Positions 42,614 to 51,260 of a stretch of DNA of 58,551 nt are shown in pieces. Location of the stretch: positions 1 to 58,551 of the forward strand of contig SACH01000012.1 of NCBI GenBank assembly GCA_009928645.1. Direction: 5' to 3'. The stretch is from Gammaproteobacteria bacterium. Lineage in GTDB: Bacteria; Pseudomonadota; Gammaproteobacteria; Chromatiales; Chromatiaceae. Below the pieces are notes generated by a model, which was given only the letters and a program-made list of their open reading frames with translations, had not been told where the DNA came from and searched no databases. Positions within the stretch are counted from its first letter, which is position 1, and every line of letters begins with the position of its first letter. The translations under genes were made by a program, and so were the position numbers.

Positions 42614-45388
42614 ATGAGCAACAAACCCGACATCGATCCCCAGGAGACCCAGGAGTGGCTCGATGCCCTGGAGGCCGTGCTGGAGAACGAGGGCCCAGAG
42701 CGGGCCCACTTCCTGCTCGAACGCCTGATCGACAAGGCGCGCCGCTCGGGGGCCTATCTCCCTTACAGCGCCAATACCGCCTACCTCAACACCATCCCCA
42801 TCACCCGGCAGGAGAAGTTCCCCGGCGACCGGGCCATGGAGCGCCGCATCCGCTCCTTCGTGCGCTGGAACGCCATGGCGATGGTGGTGCAGGCCAATCG
42901 CCTGTCCAGCGAACTGGGGGGACACATCTCCTCCTTCGCCTCCTCGGCGACCCTGGTGGACGTGGGCTACAACCATTTTTTCCACGCGCGCTCCCCGGAC
43001 CACGGCGGCGACCTGGTGTTCTTTCAGGGCCACGCCGCCCCCGGCATCTATGCCCGGGCCTTCCTGGAGGGGCGGATCAGCGAGGAGCAGCTCTACAACT
43101 TCCGCCAGGAGGTGGACGGCAATGGTCTATCATCCTATCCCCATCCCTGGCTGATGCCCCACTTCTGGCAGTTCCCGACCGTTTCCATGGGGCTGGGGCC
43201 CCTCATGGCCATCTACCAGGCGCGCTTCATGCGTTACCTCCATGACCGGGGACAGGTGAATACCGCTGGCCGTAAGGTCTGGGCCTTCCTCGGCGATGGC
43301 GAGATGGACGAGCCCGAGGCCTTGGGCGCCATCTCCCTGGCGGCGCGGGAACGGCTCGACAACCTCATCTTCGTCGTCAACTGCAACCTGCAGCGCCTGG
43401 ACGGCCCGGTGCGGGGCAACGGCAAGATCATCCAGGAGCTGGAGGCGGTCTTCCGTGGCGCCGGCTGGAACGTCATCAAGGTCATCTGGGGCAGCTACTG
43501 GGATCCCCTGCTGGCCCGCGACAAGCAGGGCCTGCTCCTCAAGCGCATGGAGGAGTGCGTCGACGGCGACTATCAGGCCTACAAGGCCAAGGGCGGCGCC
43601 TATACCCGCCAGCACTTCTTCGGCAAGTACCCGGAGCTGGCGGAGCTGGTCGCCACCCTGACGGACGAGGACATCTGGCGCCTCAACCGCGGCGGCCACG
43701 ACCCCATCAAGGTCTTCAACGCCTACCAGGCCGCGGTCGAGCACCAGGGCCAGCCCACGGTCATCCTCGCCAAGACCGTCAAGGGCTATGGCATGGGGGT
43801 GGCCGGGGAGGGCATGAACATCACCCATTCCCAGAAGAAAATGGGCGAGGCCCATCTCAAGGCCTTCCGCGACCGCTTCAACATCCCCATCCCGGAGGAC
43901 CGCATCGCCGCCGCCCCCTTCTACAAGCCGGCCCCGGATAGTGAGGAACTCAAGTACCTGCAGGCGCGGCGCGAGGCCCTTGGTGGCTATCTCCCCGCCC
44001 GTTACGAGACCGCCCCGCGCCTGGAGACGCCGCCCCTGGAGGTCTTCAAGCCCCTGCTGGAGGGCTCGGGCGACAAGGAGATGTCCACGACCATGGCCTT
44101 CGTGCGCATCCTCAGCCTCATCCTGCGTGACAAGGCCATCGGCAAGCGGGTGGTGCCCATCGTCGCCGACGAGGCGCGGACCTTCGGCATGGAGGGTATG
44201 TTCCGCCAGCTTGGCATCTACTCCTCCGTGGGCCAGCTCTACGAGCCGGTGGACGCTGATCAGGTCATGTACTACCGGGAGGACAAGCAGGGCCAGATCC
44301 TCCAGGAAGGGATCAACGAGGCCGGGGCCATGTCCTCTTGGATCGCCGCCGCCACCAGCTACGCCAATCATGGGGAGGCGATGATCCCCTTCTATATCTA
44401 CTACTCCATGTTCGGTTTCCAGCGCATCGGCGACCTGGCCTGGGCAGCGGGGGACATGCGCGCCCGGGGTTTCCTCATTGGTGGCACCGCCGGCCGCACC
44501 ACCCTGGCCGGCGAGGGCCTGCAACACCAGGATGGTCACAGCCCCCTGGTGGCGGCGACCATCCCCAACTGCCTGGTGTACGACCCGGCCTATGGCTACG
44601 AGCTGGCGGTCATCATTCAGGACGGCCTGCGGCGCATGGTCCAGGAGCAGGAAAACTGCTTCTACTACCTCACCGCCATGAACGAAAACTATGTCCAGCC
44701 GCCCCTGCCGGCGGGGGCCGAGGAGGGCATCCTGCGCGGCCTCTACCGGGTGCGGATGGCGGGCGGGGTTGAGGAATCCGCGCCAGACACCCTCGCCGAG
44801 GGCGACGGCGAGGGCGAAGGCGAGGGCGAGGCCGCGAGCACACCCGCGGCCGGGGCCGAAACGGTTGCATACCGAGTAGCGGCGGCAGGCGAACCGCGGG
44901 TCCAATTGCTCGGTGCCGGGGCCATCCTGCGGGAGGTGCTGGCAGCGGCGGACCTGCTGGAGGCGGACTTCGGCGTCCGCGCCGATGTCTGGAGCGTCAC
45001 CAGCTTCAGCGAATTGAAACGGGACGGCATCGCGGCGGAGCGCTGGAACATGCTCCACCCCATGGCGCCCCCCCGGCAGAGCTATGTCAGTCAGCAACTG
45101 GCCGGCGCCTCCGGGCCGGTGATCGCTGCCACTGACTACATCCGCTCCTACGCCGAGCAGATCCGGCCTTATCTGGCCCAACCCTACCTGGTGCTCGGCA
45201 CCGACGGCTTCGGCCGCAGCGACATGCGCAGTCAGTTGCGCCGCTTCTTCGAGGTCAACCGCTGGTACATCGCGGTGGCGGCCCTCAAGGCCTTGGCGGA
45301 CGAGGGCGAGATCCCCGCCAGCCGGGTGCGGGAGGCGATCGAGAAGTACCGCATCGATCCGGACAAGCCCAATCCGGCGACGGTCTGA
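42614..45388 (+). CDS. aceE: Pyruvate dehydrogenase E1 component (homodimeric)
   Basis: This 924-residue, thiamine-diphosphate enzyme decarboxylates pyruvate and acetylates the lipoyl arm of E2. The TPP motif starts GDGEMDEPEALGAISLA and ends at VVNCNLQRLDGPVRGNGK, and the conserved SNKPDIDPQETQEWLDAL start and HQDGHSPLVAATIPNC are present. Length exceeds the E. coli protein (887) mainly because of an acidic, repetitive insert at about 719-752 (EGDGEGEGEGEAAS) between the pyrimidine and C-terminal domains. The ATG follows GAGG by seven bases. aceF is 81 bases downstream; no E3 (lpd) gene follows. Confidence 0.96.
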   Translation: MSNKPDIDPQETQEWLDALEAVLENEGPERAHFLLERLIDKARRSGAYLPYSANTAYLNTIPITRQEKFPGDRAMERRIRSFVRWNAMAMVVQANRLSSELGGHISSFASSATLVDVGYNHFFHARSPDHGGDLVFFQGHAAPGIYARAFLEGRISEEQLYNFRQEVDGNGLSSYPHPWLMPHFWQFPTVSMGLGPLMAIYQARFMRYLHDRGQVNTAGRKVWAFLGDGEMDEPEALGAISLAARERLDNLIFVVNCNLQRLDGPVRGNGKIIQELEAVFRGAGWNVIKVIWGSYWDPLLARDKQGLLLKRMEECVDGDYQAYKAKGGAYTRQHFFGKYPELAELVATLTDEDIWRLNRGGHDPIKVFNAYQAAVEHQGQPTVILAKTVKGYGMGVAGEGMNITHSQKKMGEAHLKAFRDRFNIPIPEDRIAAAPFYKPAPDSEELKYLQARREALGGYLPARYETAPRLETPPLEVFKPLLEGSGDKEMSTTMAFVRILSLILRDKAIGKRVVPIVADEARTFGMEGMFRQLGIYSSVGQLYEPVDADQVMYYREDKQGQILQEGINEAGAMSSWIAAATSYANHGEAMIPFYIYYSMFGFQRIGDLAWAAGDMRARGFLIGGTAGRTTLAGEGLQHQDGHSPLVAATIPNCLVYDPAYGYELAVIIQDGLRRMVQEQENCFYYLTAMNENYVQPPLPAGAEEGILRGLYRVRMAGGVEESAPDTLAEGDGEGEGEGEAASTPAAGAETVAYRVAAAGEPRVQLLGAGAILREVLAAADLLEADFGVRADVWSVTSFSELKRDGIAAERWNMLHPMAPPRQSYVSQQLAGASGPVIAATDYIRSYAEQIRPYLAQPYLVLGTDGFGRSDMRSQLRRFFEVNRWYIAVAALKALADEGEIPASRVREAIEKYRIDPDKPNPATV

Positions 45389-45469
45389 CCCCACCCGGCG
45401 ACAGCCTGACGGGGCCTTCACACCGCCCGCACCTGATCCGTACGTCCTGCGGCCTGGAGAACAATCGAC

Positions 45470-47026
45470 GTGGCAACAATGCAAGAAGTGACCCTGCCGG
45501 ACATTGGCGATTTCGCCAATGTCGAGATCATCGAGATCCTGGTGGCCCCGGGTGACCGGGTGGAGCCGGAGCAGTCCCTGCTCACCCTGGAGAGCGACAA
45601 GGCGACCATGGACATTCCGTCCCCGGCGGGCGGGCGGGTCAAGGAGGTCAAGGTCGCCATCGGCCAGAAGCTGAACCGGGGCGACCCGATCCTGCTGCTG
45701 GAACAGGATGAGGCCGGTGGCCATGCCGCCGAGGCTGAGACTGGGATTGGAGCGGAAGCGGGGAATGAGGGCATGGCCGGAGCCGGGTTCGGGACCGGAA
45801 CTGATACAGGCGAGGCCAGCACCTTGACAGGGACCACCACGCCTGCTGGCTTGACGATCCCCGTCTCCGCGGCCCCGGTCAGGGGGGGGTCGGTAATCCC
45901 CAGCGCGCCAGGTGAATCCGCCACTGCGCTGGCTTCTCCAGCCATTCAAGCGCTTACCTCACTACAGCAGACGGGAACCGAGGCCCAGACCCAGGTTCCG
46001 GGCACGCCGCGCGGTGCCCCTACCGGCCCCCGGGCCCCGGGCGAGACCGAGTACCGCTTGGCCCCGGTCCTGCCCCGCCCCGAGGAACTGGCCGCCATCG
46101 CCAAGGGCCGCAAGGCCCACGCCAGCCCCACGGTGCGGCGCTTCGCCCGGGAGCTGGGCGTGGACCTGACCTTCGTCAAGGGCTCGGGGCTCAAGAGCCG
46201 CATCCTCAAGGAAGACGTCCAGGTCTACGTCAAGCAGGCCCTGACCCAGGGTGCCCCGACGCCCGCCGCCACCGCCCTGCCCTTTGCCCTGCCGCCCGCC
46301 CCCGCGGTGGATTTCGCCCGCTTCGGGCCTATCGAAATCCGGGAGCTGCCCCGCATCCAGAAATTGAGCGGGCGCCACCTCCATCGCGCCTGGCTGTCGG
46401 TGCCCCATGTCACCCAGTTCGACTCTGCCGATATCACCGACCTCGAGGCCTTCCGCCAGGCTCAGCAAACCACGGCGCTGGCCGGGGGGGTCAAGCTCAC
46501 CCTGCTCCCCTTCCTGCTCAAGGCCGTGGCCACGGCCCTGGGGCGCATGCCCACCTTCAAGTCTTCCCTCACGGCCGACGGCGAGGGGCTGGTGATGAAG
46601 CACTACACCCACATCGGCGTGGCGGTGGACACCCCCAGGGGCCTGGTCGTCCCAGTGGTGCGCGACGTGGACCGCAAGGGCCTCCAGGACCTGGCACGGG
46701 AACTGGTGGACCTGAGCCAAAAGGCCCGCGATGGCAAGCTGCTGCCGGCGGACATGCAGGGTGGCTGCTTCTCCCTCTCCAGCCTGGGGGGGATCGGCGG
46801 CACGGCCTTCACCCCCATCGTCAACACCCCCGAGGTCGCCATCCTCGGCATCTCCCGCGCCGCCCTCAAGCCGGTCTGGCGGGACGAGGCCGGGGCCTTC
46901 GTCCCCCGCCTGATGTTGCCCCTGTCCCTGTCCTACGACCACCGGGTCATCGACGGTGCGGATGGGGCGCGCTTCACCCGCCTGCTGGGCGATCTGCTGG
47001 GGGACATCCGGCGCCTGCTCCTGTAG
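45470..47026 (+). CDS. aceF: Pyruvate dehydrogenase E2 component (dihydrolipoyl acetyltransferase)
   Basis: This 518-residue core subunit transfers the acetyl group to CoA. It has a single lipoyl domain (lipoyl Lys44 in ESDKATMDIPS), where E. coli has three. A long Ala/Gly/Thr/Pro-rich linker follows (about 85-195), then the E1/E3-binding domain (ASPTVRRFARELGVDL) and the catalytic domain with the active-site His in SLSYDHRVIDGADG. The start is a GTG at 45470 (MATMQEVTLPDIGD), with an ATG at 45479 as alternative. The gene lies directly after aceE and is surely co-transcribed. Confidence 0.95.
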   Translation: MATMQEVTLPDIGDFANVEIIEILVAPGDRVEPEQSLLTLESDKATMDIPSPAGGRVKEVKVAIGQKLNRGDPILLLEQDEAGGHAAEAETGIGAEAGNEGMAGAGFGTGTDTGEASTLTGTTTPAGLTIPVSAAPVRGGSVIPSAPGESATALASPAIQALTSLQQTGTEAQTQVPGTPRGAPTGPRAPGETEYRLAPVLPRPEELAAIAKGRKAHASPTVRRFARELGVDLTFVKGSGLKSRILKEDVQVYVKQALTQGAPTPAATALPFALPPAPAVDFARFGPIEIRELPRIQKLSGRHLHRAWLSVPHVTQFDSADITDLEAFRQAQQTTALAGGVKLTLLPFLLKAVATALGRMPTFKSSLTADGEGLVMKHYTHIGVAVDTPRGLVVPVVRDVDRKGLQDLARELVDLSQKARDGKLLPADMQGGCFSLSSLGGIGGTAFTPIVNTPEVAILGISRAALKPVWRDEAGAFVPRLMLPLSLSYDHRVIDGADGARFTRLLGDLLGDIRRLLL

Positions 47027-47225
47027 GTCCGTAGCCCAGAAAAAAACCACCCCGGACAATCTCGACCTGGAAAACAGCCGGATGTAGCGAGGAGCTAGGC
47101 CTTTCAGGCGCGGGCCGAGCCGGGCCGGGATTCACCGACAAATCGCGCCCGGGGACGCGCGATCCCCAGCCCGCGCCCGCTATAATCCCCAGCCAGTACC
47201 TTCCTCCCGACTGGCCATCCCCGAC

Positions 47226-47822
47226 TTGGTCGAGCGTTACTACGACAAATCCCTCCTCGCTGGCGCGACCTCACCCTTTCGCGCCGAGGGCTTCCTGCGT
47301 GACGGCACCCTGGCCCGGGAGGGCGGCGGGCACCTGCCCCTGGCCGAACTGCCCCCCTTCCTGCGCGCCTTGCTGGTCACCGATGGCACGGTGACCAAGA
47401 TCCTCGAGGCCTATTTCTGGGAGCCGGTGGCGGTGCGCACCCTGGAGCAGGACTTCTGGACCACGGAACGGCCGGTGGAATGGCTGGGCCTCGGGGCCGG
47501 CGAGCAGGTCCTTATCCGCCTGGCCCATCTCACCGGCACGGACAGCGGGCGGACCTATGCCGAGGCCTTCTCCGTCATCCGCCCCGACCTGATCCCGGCT
47601 GCCTTTCGCCAGCGTCTCATCGACCGTGAGATCGGCATCGGCGTCCTCATCCGCGACAGTGGCCTGGAGAGTTATCGCGAGGTCATGGAGATCGGCATCG
47701 ACCAGCCGGACCCAGGTGAAGAGCATGTCTACCGCACCTATCGCATCTTCATCGCCGGTACACCGGTGATCCTCATCACCGAGAGCTTTCCCCTGGCCTT
47801 CTATGCCACGGCTCAGGGCTGA
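47226..47822 (+). CDS. Chorismate pyruvate-lyase-like (UbiC/DUF98-type) protein
   Basis: A 198-residue protein related to the chorismate-lyase fold: LPPFLRALLVTDGTVTKILEAYFWEPVAVRTLEQ, then a region like VLIRLAHLTGTDSGRTYAEAFSVIRPDLIP, and a final ITESFPLAFY. UbiC makes 4-hydroxybenzoate for ubiquinone; DUF98 relatives sometimes use other substrates. The Arg and Glu residues that bind chorismate cannot be placed with certainty by eye, so I call it UbiC-like only. The likely start is a TTG at 47226, with no ATG nearby. It lies about 200 bases after aceF and 400 before the methyltransferase. Confidence 0.65.
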   Translation: MVERYYDKSLLAGATSPFRAEGFLRDGTLAREGGGHLPLAELPPFLRALLVTDGTVTKILEAYFWEPVAVRTLEQDFWTTERPVEWLGLGAGEQVLIRLAHLTGTDSGRTYAEAFSVIRPDLIPAAFRQRLIDREIGIGVLIRDSGLESYREVMEIGIDQPDPGEEHVYRTYRIFIAGTPVILITESFPLAFYATAQG

Positions 47823-48219
47823 CCGCCATGTCGAGCCCAATCCAATTTTCGGCTTATCCGGCTGTGTCCATTCTTTCAGACCCCCTCTCCCCAACCCTCC
47901 CCCGCCAGGGGGGAGGGAGCAAGCGCATCAGCGGCTGGTGCTACCTCTGCCAGTCCAGGCAGCAGGGGGGTGTGAACGCATACATCTGGTTGGGTGACGC
48001 CTGTCGGGGCACTCCGCCAAACTTGCCGGACAAGGGTCAAATCCGTAGTCTTGTCCGGACTTGGCACCCGCGGATCCGAAAATTAACTCACCGGATTACC
48101 GTATTCGGCCGCGCCGGTAAAACCGAACGTAGATTCGCGATGGGCATAACCCCACCAGACCCGGTTTTCCCCATCCGCACCCGCCCCCTCCGGCCACTCA
48201 TAGCTAGATAGGAACCGCG
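47823..48219. other. Intergenic region with dispersed repeat and hairpin
   Basis: About 400 bases without a convincing gene. It contains one copy of the palindromic repeat family 2 (47874-47940) and, at 48026-48058, a perfect nine-base inverted repeat CCGGACAAG/CTTGTCCGG with a 15-base loop and no T run. An ORF across it (47828-48211) overlaps the repeats and is probably not a gene. Confidence 0.5.
47874..47950 (+). repeat. Dispersed palindromic repeat, family 2, copy 1
   Basis: TTCAGACCCCCTCTCCCC, then the hairpin CCCTCCCCCGCCAGGGGGGA, then a shared tail with ATCAGCGGCTG. It is nearly identical over about 70 bases to the stretch starting at 57030. Both lie in intergenic DNA in the same orientation. 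Confidence 0.85.
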
Positions 48220-48882
48220 ATGGATACCAGCCTCGAGACCGCCCGCTTCAACATGATCCAGCAGCAGATCCGCCCCTGGGGCGTCAACGACGCAAGGGTG
48301 CTGGAGACCCTGGCCGCCATCCCGCGCGAGCGCTTCGTCCCCGACGCCTATCGCGGCCTGGCTTACGCCGATATCGAGGTCCCCCTGGGCCAGGGCCAGG
48401 TCATGCTCGCCCCCAAGTTGGTCGCCCACCTGCTCCAGGCCCTGAGCATCGGCCCGGATGACCGCATCCTGGAGATCGGCACCGGCAGCGGCTATGTCAC
48501 CGCCTGTCTCAACCACCTGGGCGGCGCCGTGATCAGCCTGGAAATCGAGCCCGAGCTGGCGGAACTGGCGAAAGAAAATCTGGGCGACAGCGACCCGCGC
48601 CGGCTGGAGCTCCGCGTCGGCGACGGACTGTCCGGCCACATCGACGGTGGCCCCTTCGACGTTATCGCTATCACCGGCTCCCTGCCCGATGCCAGCGCCC
48701 TTTCTGGCCTGGTATCCCAGCTCGCCCCCCATGGCCGCCTCTTCGCCATCCTCGGCGAGGACCCCGCCATGGCCGCGACCCTGATCACCCATGGCCCCGA
48801 AGGGTTCAACCGTAAGTCCCTCTTCGAAACCTCCGCCCCCGCCCTGGCCAAGGCCCCGGAACCGGAGCGGTTCGTCTTCTGA
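48220..48882 (+). CDS. Protein-L-isoaspartate O-methyltransferase family protein
   Basis: A 220-residue SAM-dependent methyltransferase that resembles Pcm: the N-terminal ARFNMIQQQIRPWGV, IPRERFVPDAYRGLAYAD and PLGQGQVMLAPKL match the substrate loop, and ILEIGTGSGYVTACL is the SAM motif I. Pcm proteins repair isoaspartyl residues in aged proteins. Proteins with the QQQIRPWGV start form a subgroup whose repair activity is less certain. The ATG at 48220 follows a weak AGGAACCG site. It converges on waaA only 14 bases away. Confidence 0.85.
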   Translation: MDTSLETARFNMIQQQIRPWGVNDARVLETLAAIPRERFVPDAYRGLAYADIEVPLGQGQVMLAPKLVAHLLQALSIGPDDRILEIGTGSGYVTACLNHLGGAVISLEIEPELAELAKENLGDSDPRRLELRVGDGLSGHIDGGPFDVIAITGSLPDASALSGLVSQLAPHGRLFAILGEDPAMAATLITHGPEGFNRKSLFETSAPALAKAPEPERFVF

Positions 48883-48896
48883 AACACCGACTGAAC

Positions 48897-50171
48897 TCAC
48901 CGCGGCCCGGGCGTTAGCGACTGCTCCACCAGGGTGATCAGCCGGGCCAGGGCGCCGCGGTTGCGCGCCACCACTCGCCGACCCTGCTCGCCGATGCGGG
49001 CCCGTAGGGCCGCGTCGCCGAGCCAGGTGCTCATCAGCCCGGCCAACTCCTCGGCGTCCGCCACCTGCATCGCGGCCCCCTCCGCCACCAGCAGGCGGGT
49101 GATCTCGGCGAAATTGAAGGCGTGGGGTCCAATGGCCACCGGGACCCCGACCGCCGCCGCCTCCAGCAGGTTGTGGCCCCCCACCGGTACCAGGCTGCCG
49201 CCGATGAAGGCGGCATCCGCCGCCGCGATCAGCACCGGCAGTTCACCCATGGTGTCGCCGAGGAAGATGGCGGCCTCCGTCCCGCAGAGGGCGCCAGTCG
49301 AGCGGCGCACCAGGCCCAGCCCCGAGCGCTCCGCCAGGGCGGCGACCCGGTCGAAGCGCTCCGGATGGCGCGGCACCAGCACCAGCAGGGCCCTGGGCAT
49401 GGTCTCCAGGATGCGGCACTGGGCCGCCAGCAGGGACTCCTCTTCTCCCTCATGGGTGCTGCCTGCCACCCACACCGGCCGGTCGCAGCCCCAGAGGCGG
49501 CGTATGGCCTCGGCCTTGTCTTCCAGGCTGGCGGGTTGGCGCAGGTCGAACTTTATGCTGCCCGTCACCTTGACCCGTTCCGCCGGCACGCCCAGGTCAA
49601 TAAAGCGCTGGGCGTCGGCCTCGGCCTGGGCCGCCACCAGGGACAGGCGGGCGAAGGTCCCCCGGGTCAAGCCGGCCAGGCGGGCATAGCCGCGGGCGGA
49701 GCGGGTCGAGAGCCGAGCATTGCCCAGGATCACCGGGATGCCGCGCCGCTCGCAGACCCGCAGCAGGTTGGGCCAGATCTCCGTCTCCATCACCAGCACC
49801 AGCCGCGGCCTGACCCGGTCGAGAAAACGGTTGAGGATCGGGGGCAGATCGTAGGGGAGGTAGACATGGCGCACCCGGTCCTCGAAGAGGGCGCGCAGGC
49901 GCTCGGACCCGGTGGGGGTGGTGGTGGTGACCATGACCCCGAGGTCGGGGTGATGATCGAGGAAATGCTTGATGAGGGGCGCGGCGGCCTGGGTCTCCCC
50001 CACCGAGACGGCGTGAATCCAGAGCCCGGCGGCCATTGGCCGGTCACCATAGCAGCCTAGCCGCTCGCCCCAGCGGCGGCGGTAGGCCGGGGCGCGCCGG
50101 CCGCGCCAGAGGAGACGCAGCAAGGCCAGGGGCAGCAGCAGATAGAGCAGCAGGCTGTAGAGCCGGATCAA
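48897..50171 (-). CDS. waaA: 3-deoxy-D-manno-octulosonic acid (Kdo) transferase
   Basis: This 424-residue membrane-bound GT30 enzyme adds Kdo to lipid IV-A, the first step of LPS core synthesis. An N-terminal hydrophobic anchor (LYSLLLYLLLPLALLRLLW) is followed by the Kdo-transferase signature WIHAVSVGETQAAAPLI, then YLPYDLPPILNRFLDRVRP and VLVMETEIWPNLL, and the C-terminal GGHNLLEAAAVGVPV. Length is normal. It is the last gene of a minus-strand glycosyltransferase block but is separated from it by tandem repeats. Confidence 0.95.
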   Translation of the reverse strand: MIRLYSLLLYLLLPLALLRLLWRGRRAPAYRRRWGERLGCYGDRPMAAGLWIHAVSVGETQAAAPLIKHFLDHHPDLGVMVTTTTPTGSERLRALFEDRVRHVYLPYDLPPILNRFLDRVRPRLVLVMETEIWPNLLRVCERRGIPVILGNARLSTRSARGYARLAGLTRGTFARLSLVAAQAEADAQRFIDLGVPAERVKVTGSIKFDLRQPASLEDKAEAIRRLWGCDRPVWVAGSTHEGEEESLLAAQCRILETMPRALLVLVPRHPERFDRVAALAERSGLGLVRRSTGALCGTEAAIFLGDTMGELPVLIAAADAAFIGGSLVPVGGHNLLEAAAVGVPVAIGPHAFNFAEITRLLVAEGAAMQVADAEELAGLMSTWLGDAALRARIGEQGRRVVARNRGALARLITLVEQSLTPGPR

Positions 50172-50315
50172 GGGCGGGCGTCCATCCGTCAGGCGAGGAT
50201 CGAAACCAGTCTAGCACGTCATCCTGACGGGCTGGATGAAGCTCCGGACCGGCTGGGCCGTCACCGAACTCATGATCCCTTCAGCGAACCGAGGGGCGGT
50301 GGTGATGGCTTTAGT

Positions 50316-50442
50316 GTGAAAATCACGGGAAAATATTTTATTATCATGGGGTTAAACTTCCGTCTCATGACAGTTCGCATGAAAGTCACGGGAAAGTCTT
50401 TCATTATCAGGGGCGTGGCCTGCCGCCTCATGACAGTTAACG
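50316..50442 (-). repeat. Dispersed repeat family 1, tandem pair (63-bp period)
   Basis: Two head-to-tail units, 50316-50378 and 50379-50442, each start GTGAAAATCACGGG or ATGAAAGTCACGGG, contain an ATTATCA core and end in CTCATGACAGTT. Read on the minus strand they match the unit at 39277-39334. They fill most of the 299-base gap between the deacetylase stop (50471) and the waaA start (50171). Confidence 0.85.
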
Positions 50443-50470
50443 CTGATAACAACCATCAGCACGCCTGGCA

Positions 50471-51244
50471 TTAAAGCATCTCCTCGCCCCGCATGCGCTG
50501 GCGCCAGGCGGACAGCTCGGGGGTGGGGGCATGCTTGAAGCCCAGCTTCCAGGTAAAGCCCAGGAGGCTGTCACCGAAGGAGATGGCCTTGCGCGGCAGG
50601 ACCAGGGGATGGTCCACTGCCGTGGCCGCGCCGCGCAGGCAGGTGGTGGCGCTGACATAGCCGGCGGCGTGCACGGCATGGACCGCCTCCAGGTTAAAGC
50701 TGCCGAAGGGATAGCAGAGGTGGCGCACCGGGGTCCCCAACAGGTCCTCCAGGGCCGCCTTGCTCTCGCTCAGCTCCCGCCGTTGCTCCGCGGGCGCCAC
50801 CTCCGCCAGGCGGGCATGCGTGGCCGTGTGGGAGCCGATGGTCATGCCGGCGGCCTGGATCTCCCGCAGCCGGCCGGCATCCATGAGCTTGGGACGGGGA
50901 CGGCCGGGCTCGTCGCCATACCACTGGATCGGCCGGCCCAACCAGCCGCTGATGGCGTAGACGGTGGCGGTGAAGCCATAGCGGGCCAGGATCGGCAGGG
51001 CAAAGTCAGCGAAGTTGTCGTAGCCGTCGTCAAAGGTCAGGACCACCGACCGCCCCGGCAGGGACCCATCGCCGCGCAGGCCGGCAAGGGCCTGGTCCAG
51101 GTCCAGGACCGCCCAGCCCAAGGCATGGAGCAGGCCCATCTGGCGGGCGAAGCGCCGATGGTCGCAATAGTTGGCCCGATGCGCCCGCATGGGGGGGAAC
51201 TGCCCCACCTGGTGATACATGAGGATGGAGATGCGGGGGGGCAT
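50471..51244 (-). CDS. Polysaccharide deacetylase (NodB-homology, CE4)
   Basis: From the ATG at 51244 (MPPRISILMYHQV) this is a 257-residue CE4 enzyme. It has the catalytic and zinc Asp pair in VVLTFDDGYDN and the His pair in IGSHTATHARL, followed by HLCYPFGSFN and the Trp/Phe-rich end. It should remove N-acetyl groups from a surface sugar polymer or a lipid-linked glycan. There is no signal peptide, so it may act on the cytoplasmic face. It starts 16 bases after the GT4 gene upstream and belongs to the glycan cluster. A longer reading frame upstream overlaps the GT4 gene and is not used. Confidence 0.9.
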   Translation of the reverse strand: MPPRISILMYHQVGQFPPMRAHRANYCDHRRFARQMGLLHALGWAVLDLDQALAGLRGDGSLPGRSVVLTFDDGYDNFADFALPILARYGFTATVYAISGWLGRPIQWYGDEPGRPRPKLMDAGRLREIQAAGMTIGSHTATHARLAEVAPAEQRRELSESKAALEDLLGTPVRHLCYPFGSFNLEAVHAVHAAGYVSATTCLRGAATAVDHPLVLPRKAISFGDSLLGFTWKLGFKHAPTPELSAWRQRMRGEEML

Positions 51245-51260
51245 AAGCGGCGGATACGGC

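Noticed and set aside
43130-45949. A 939-codon open frame on the minus strand across aceE
   Set aside because: It lies fully antisense to the well-defined aceE-aceF genes, has no recognisable domain and has the Gly/Ala/Arg/Gln-rich look of a GC-rich shadow frame.
47828-48211. 127-codon frame between the UbiC-like and Pcm-like genes
   Set aside because: It runs through the palindromic repeat family 2 and the inverted repeat, and its translation has no protein-like pattern.
50316-50442. CRISPR array
   Set aside because: Only two units, and the whole 63-base period is repeated, so there are no unique spacers; no cas genes nearby.
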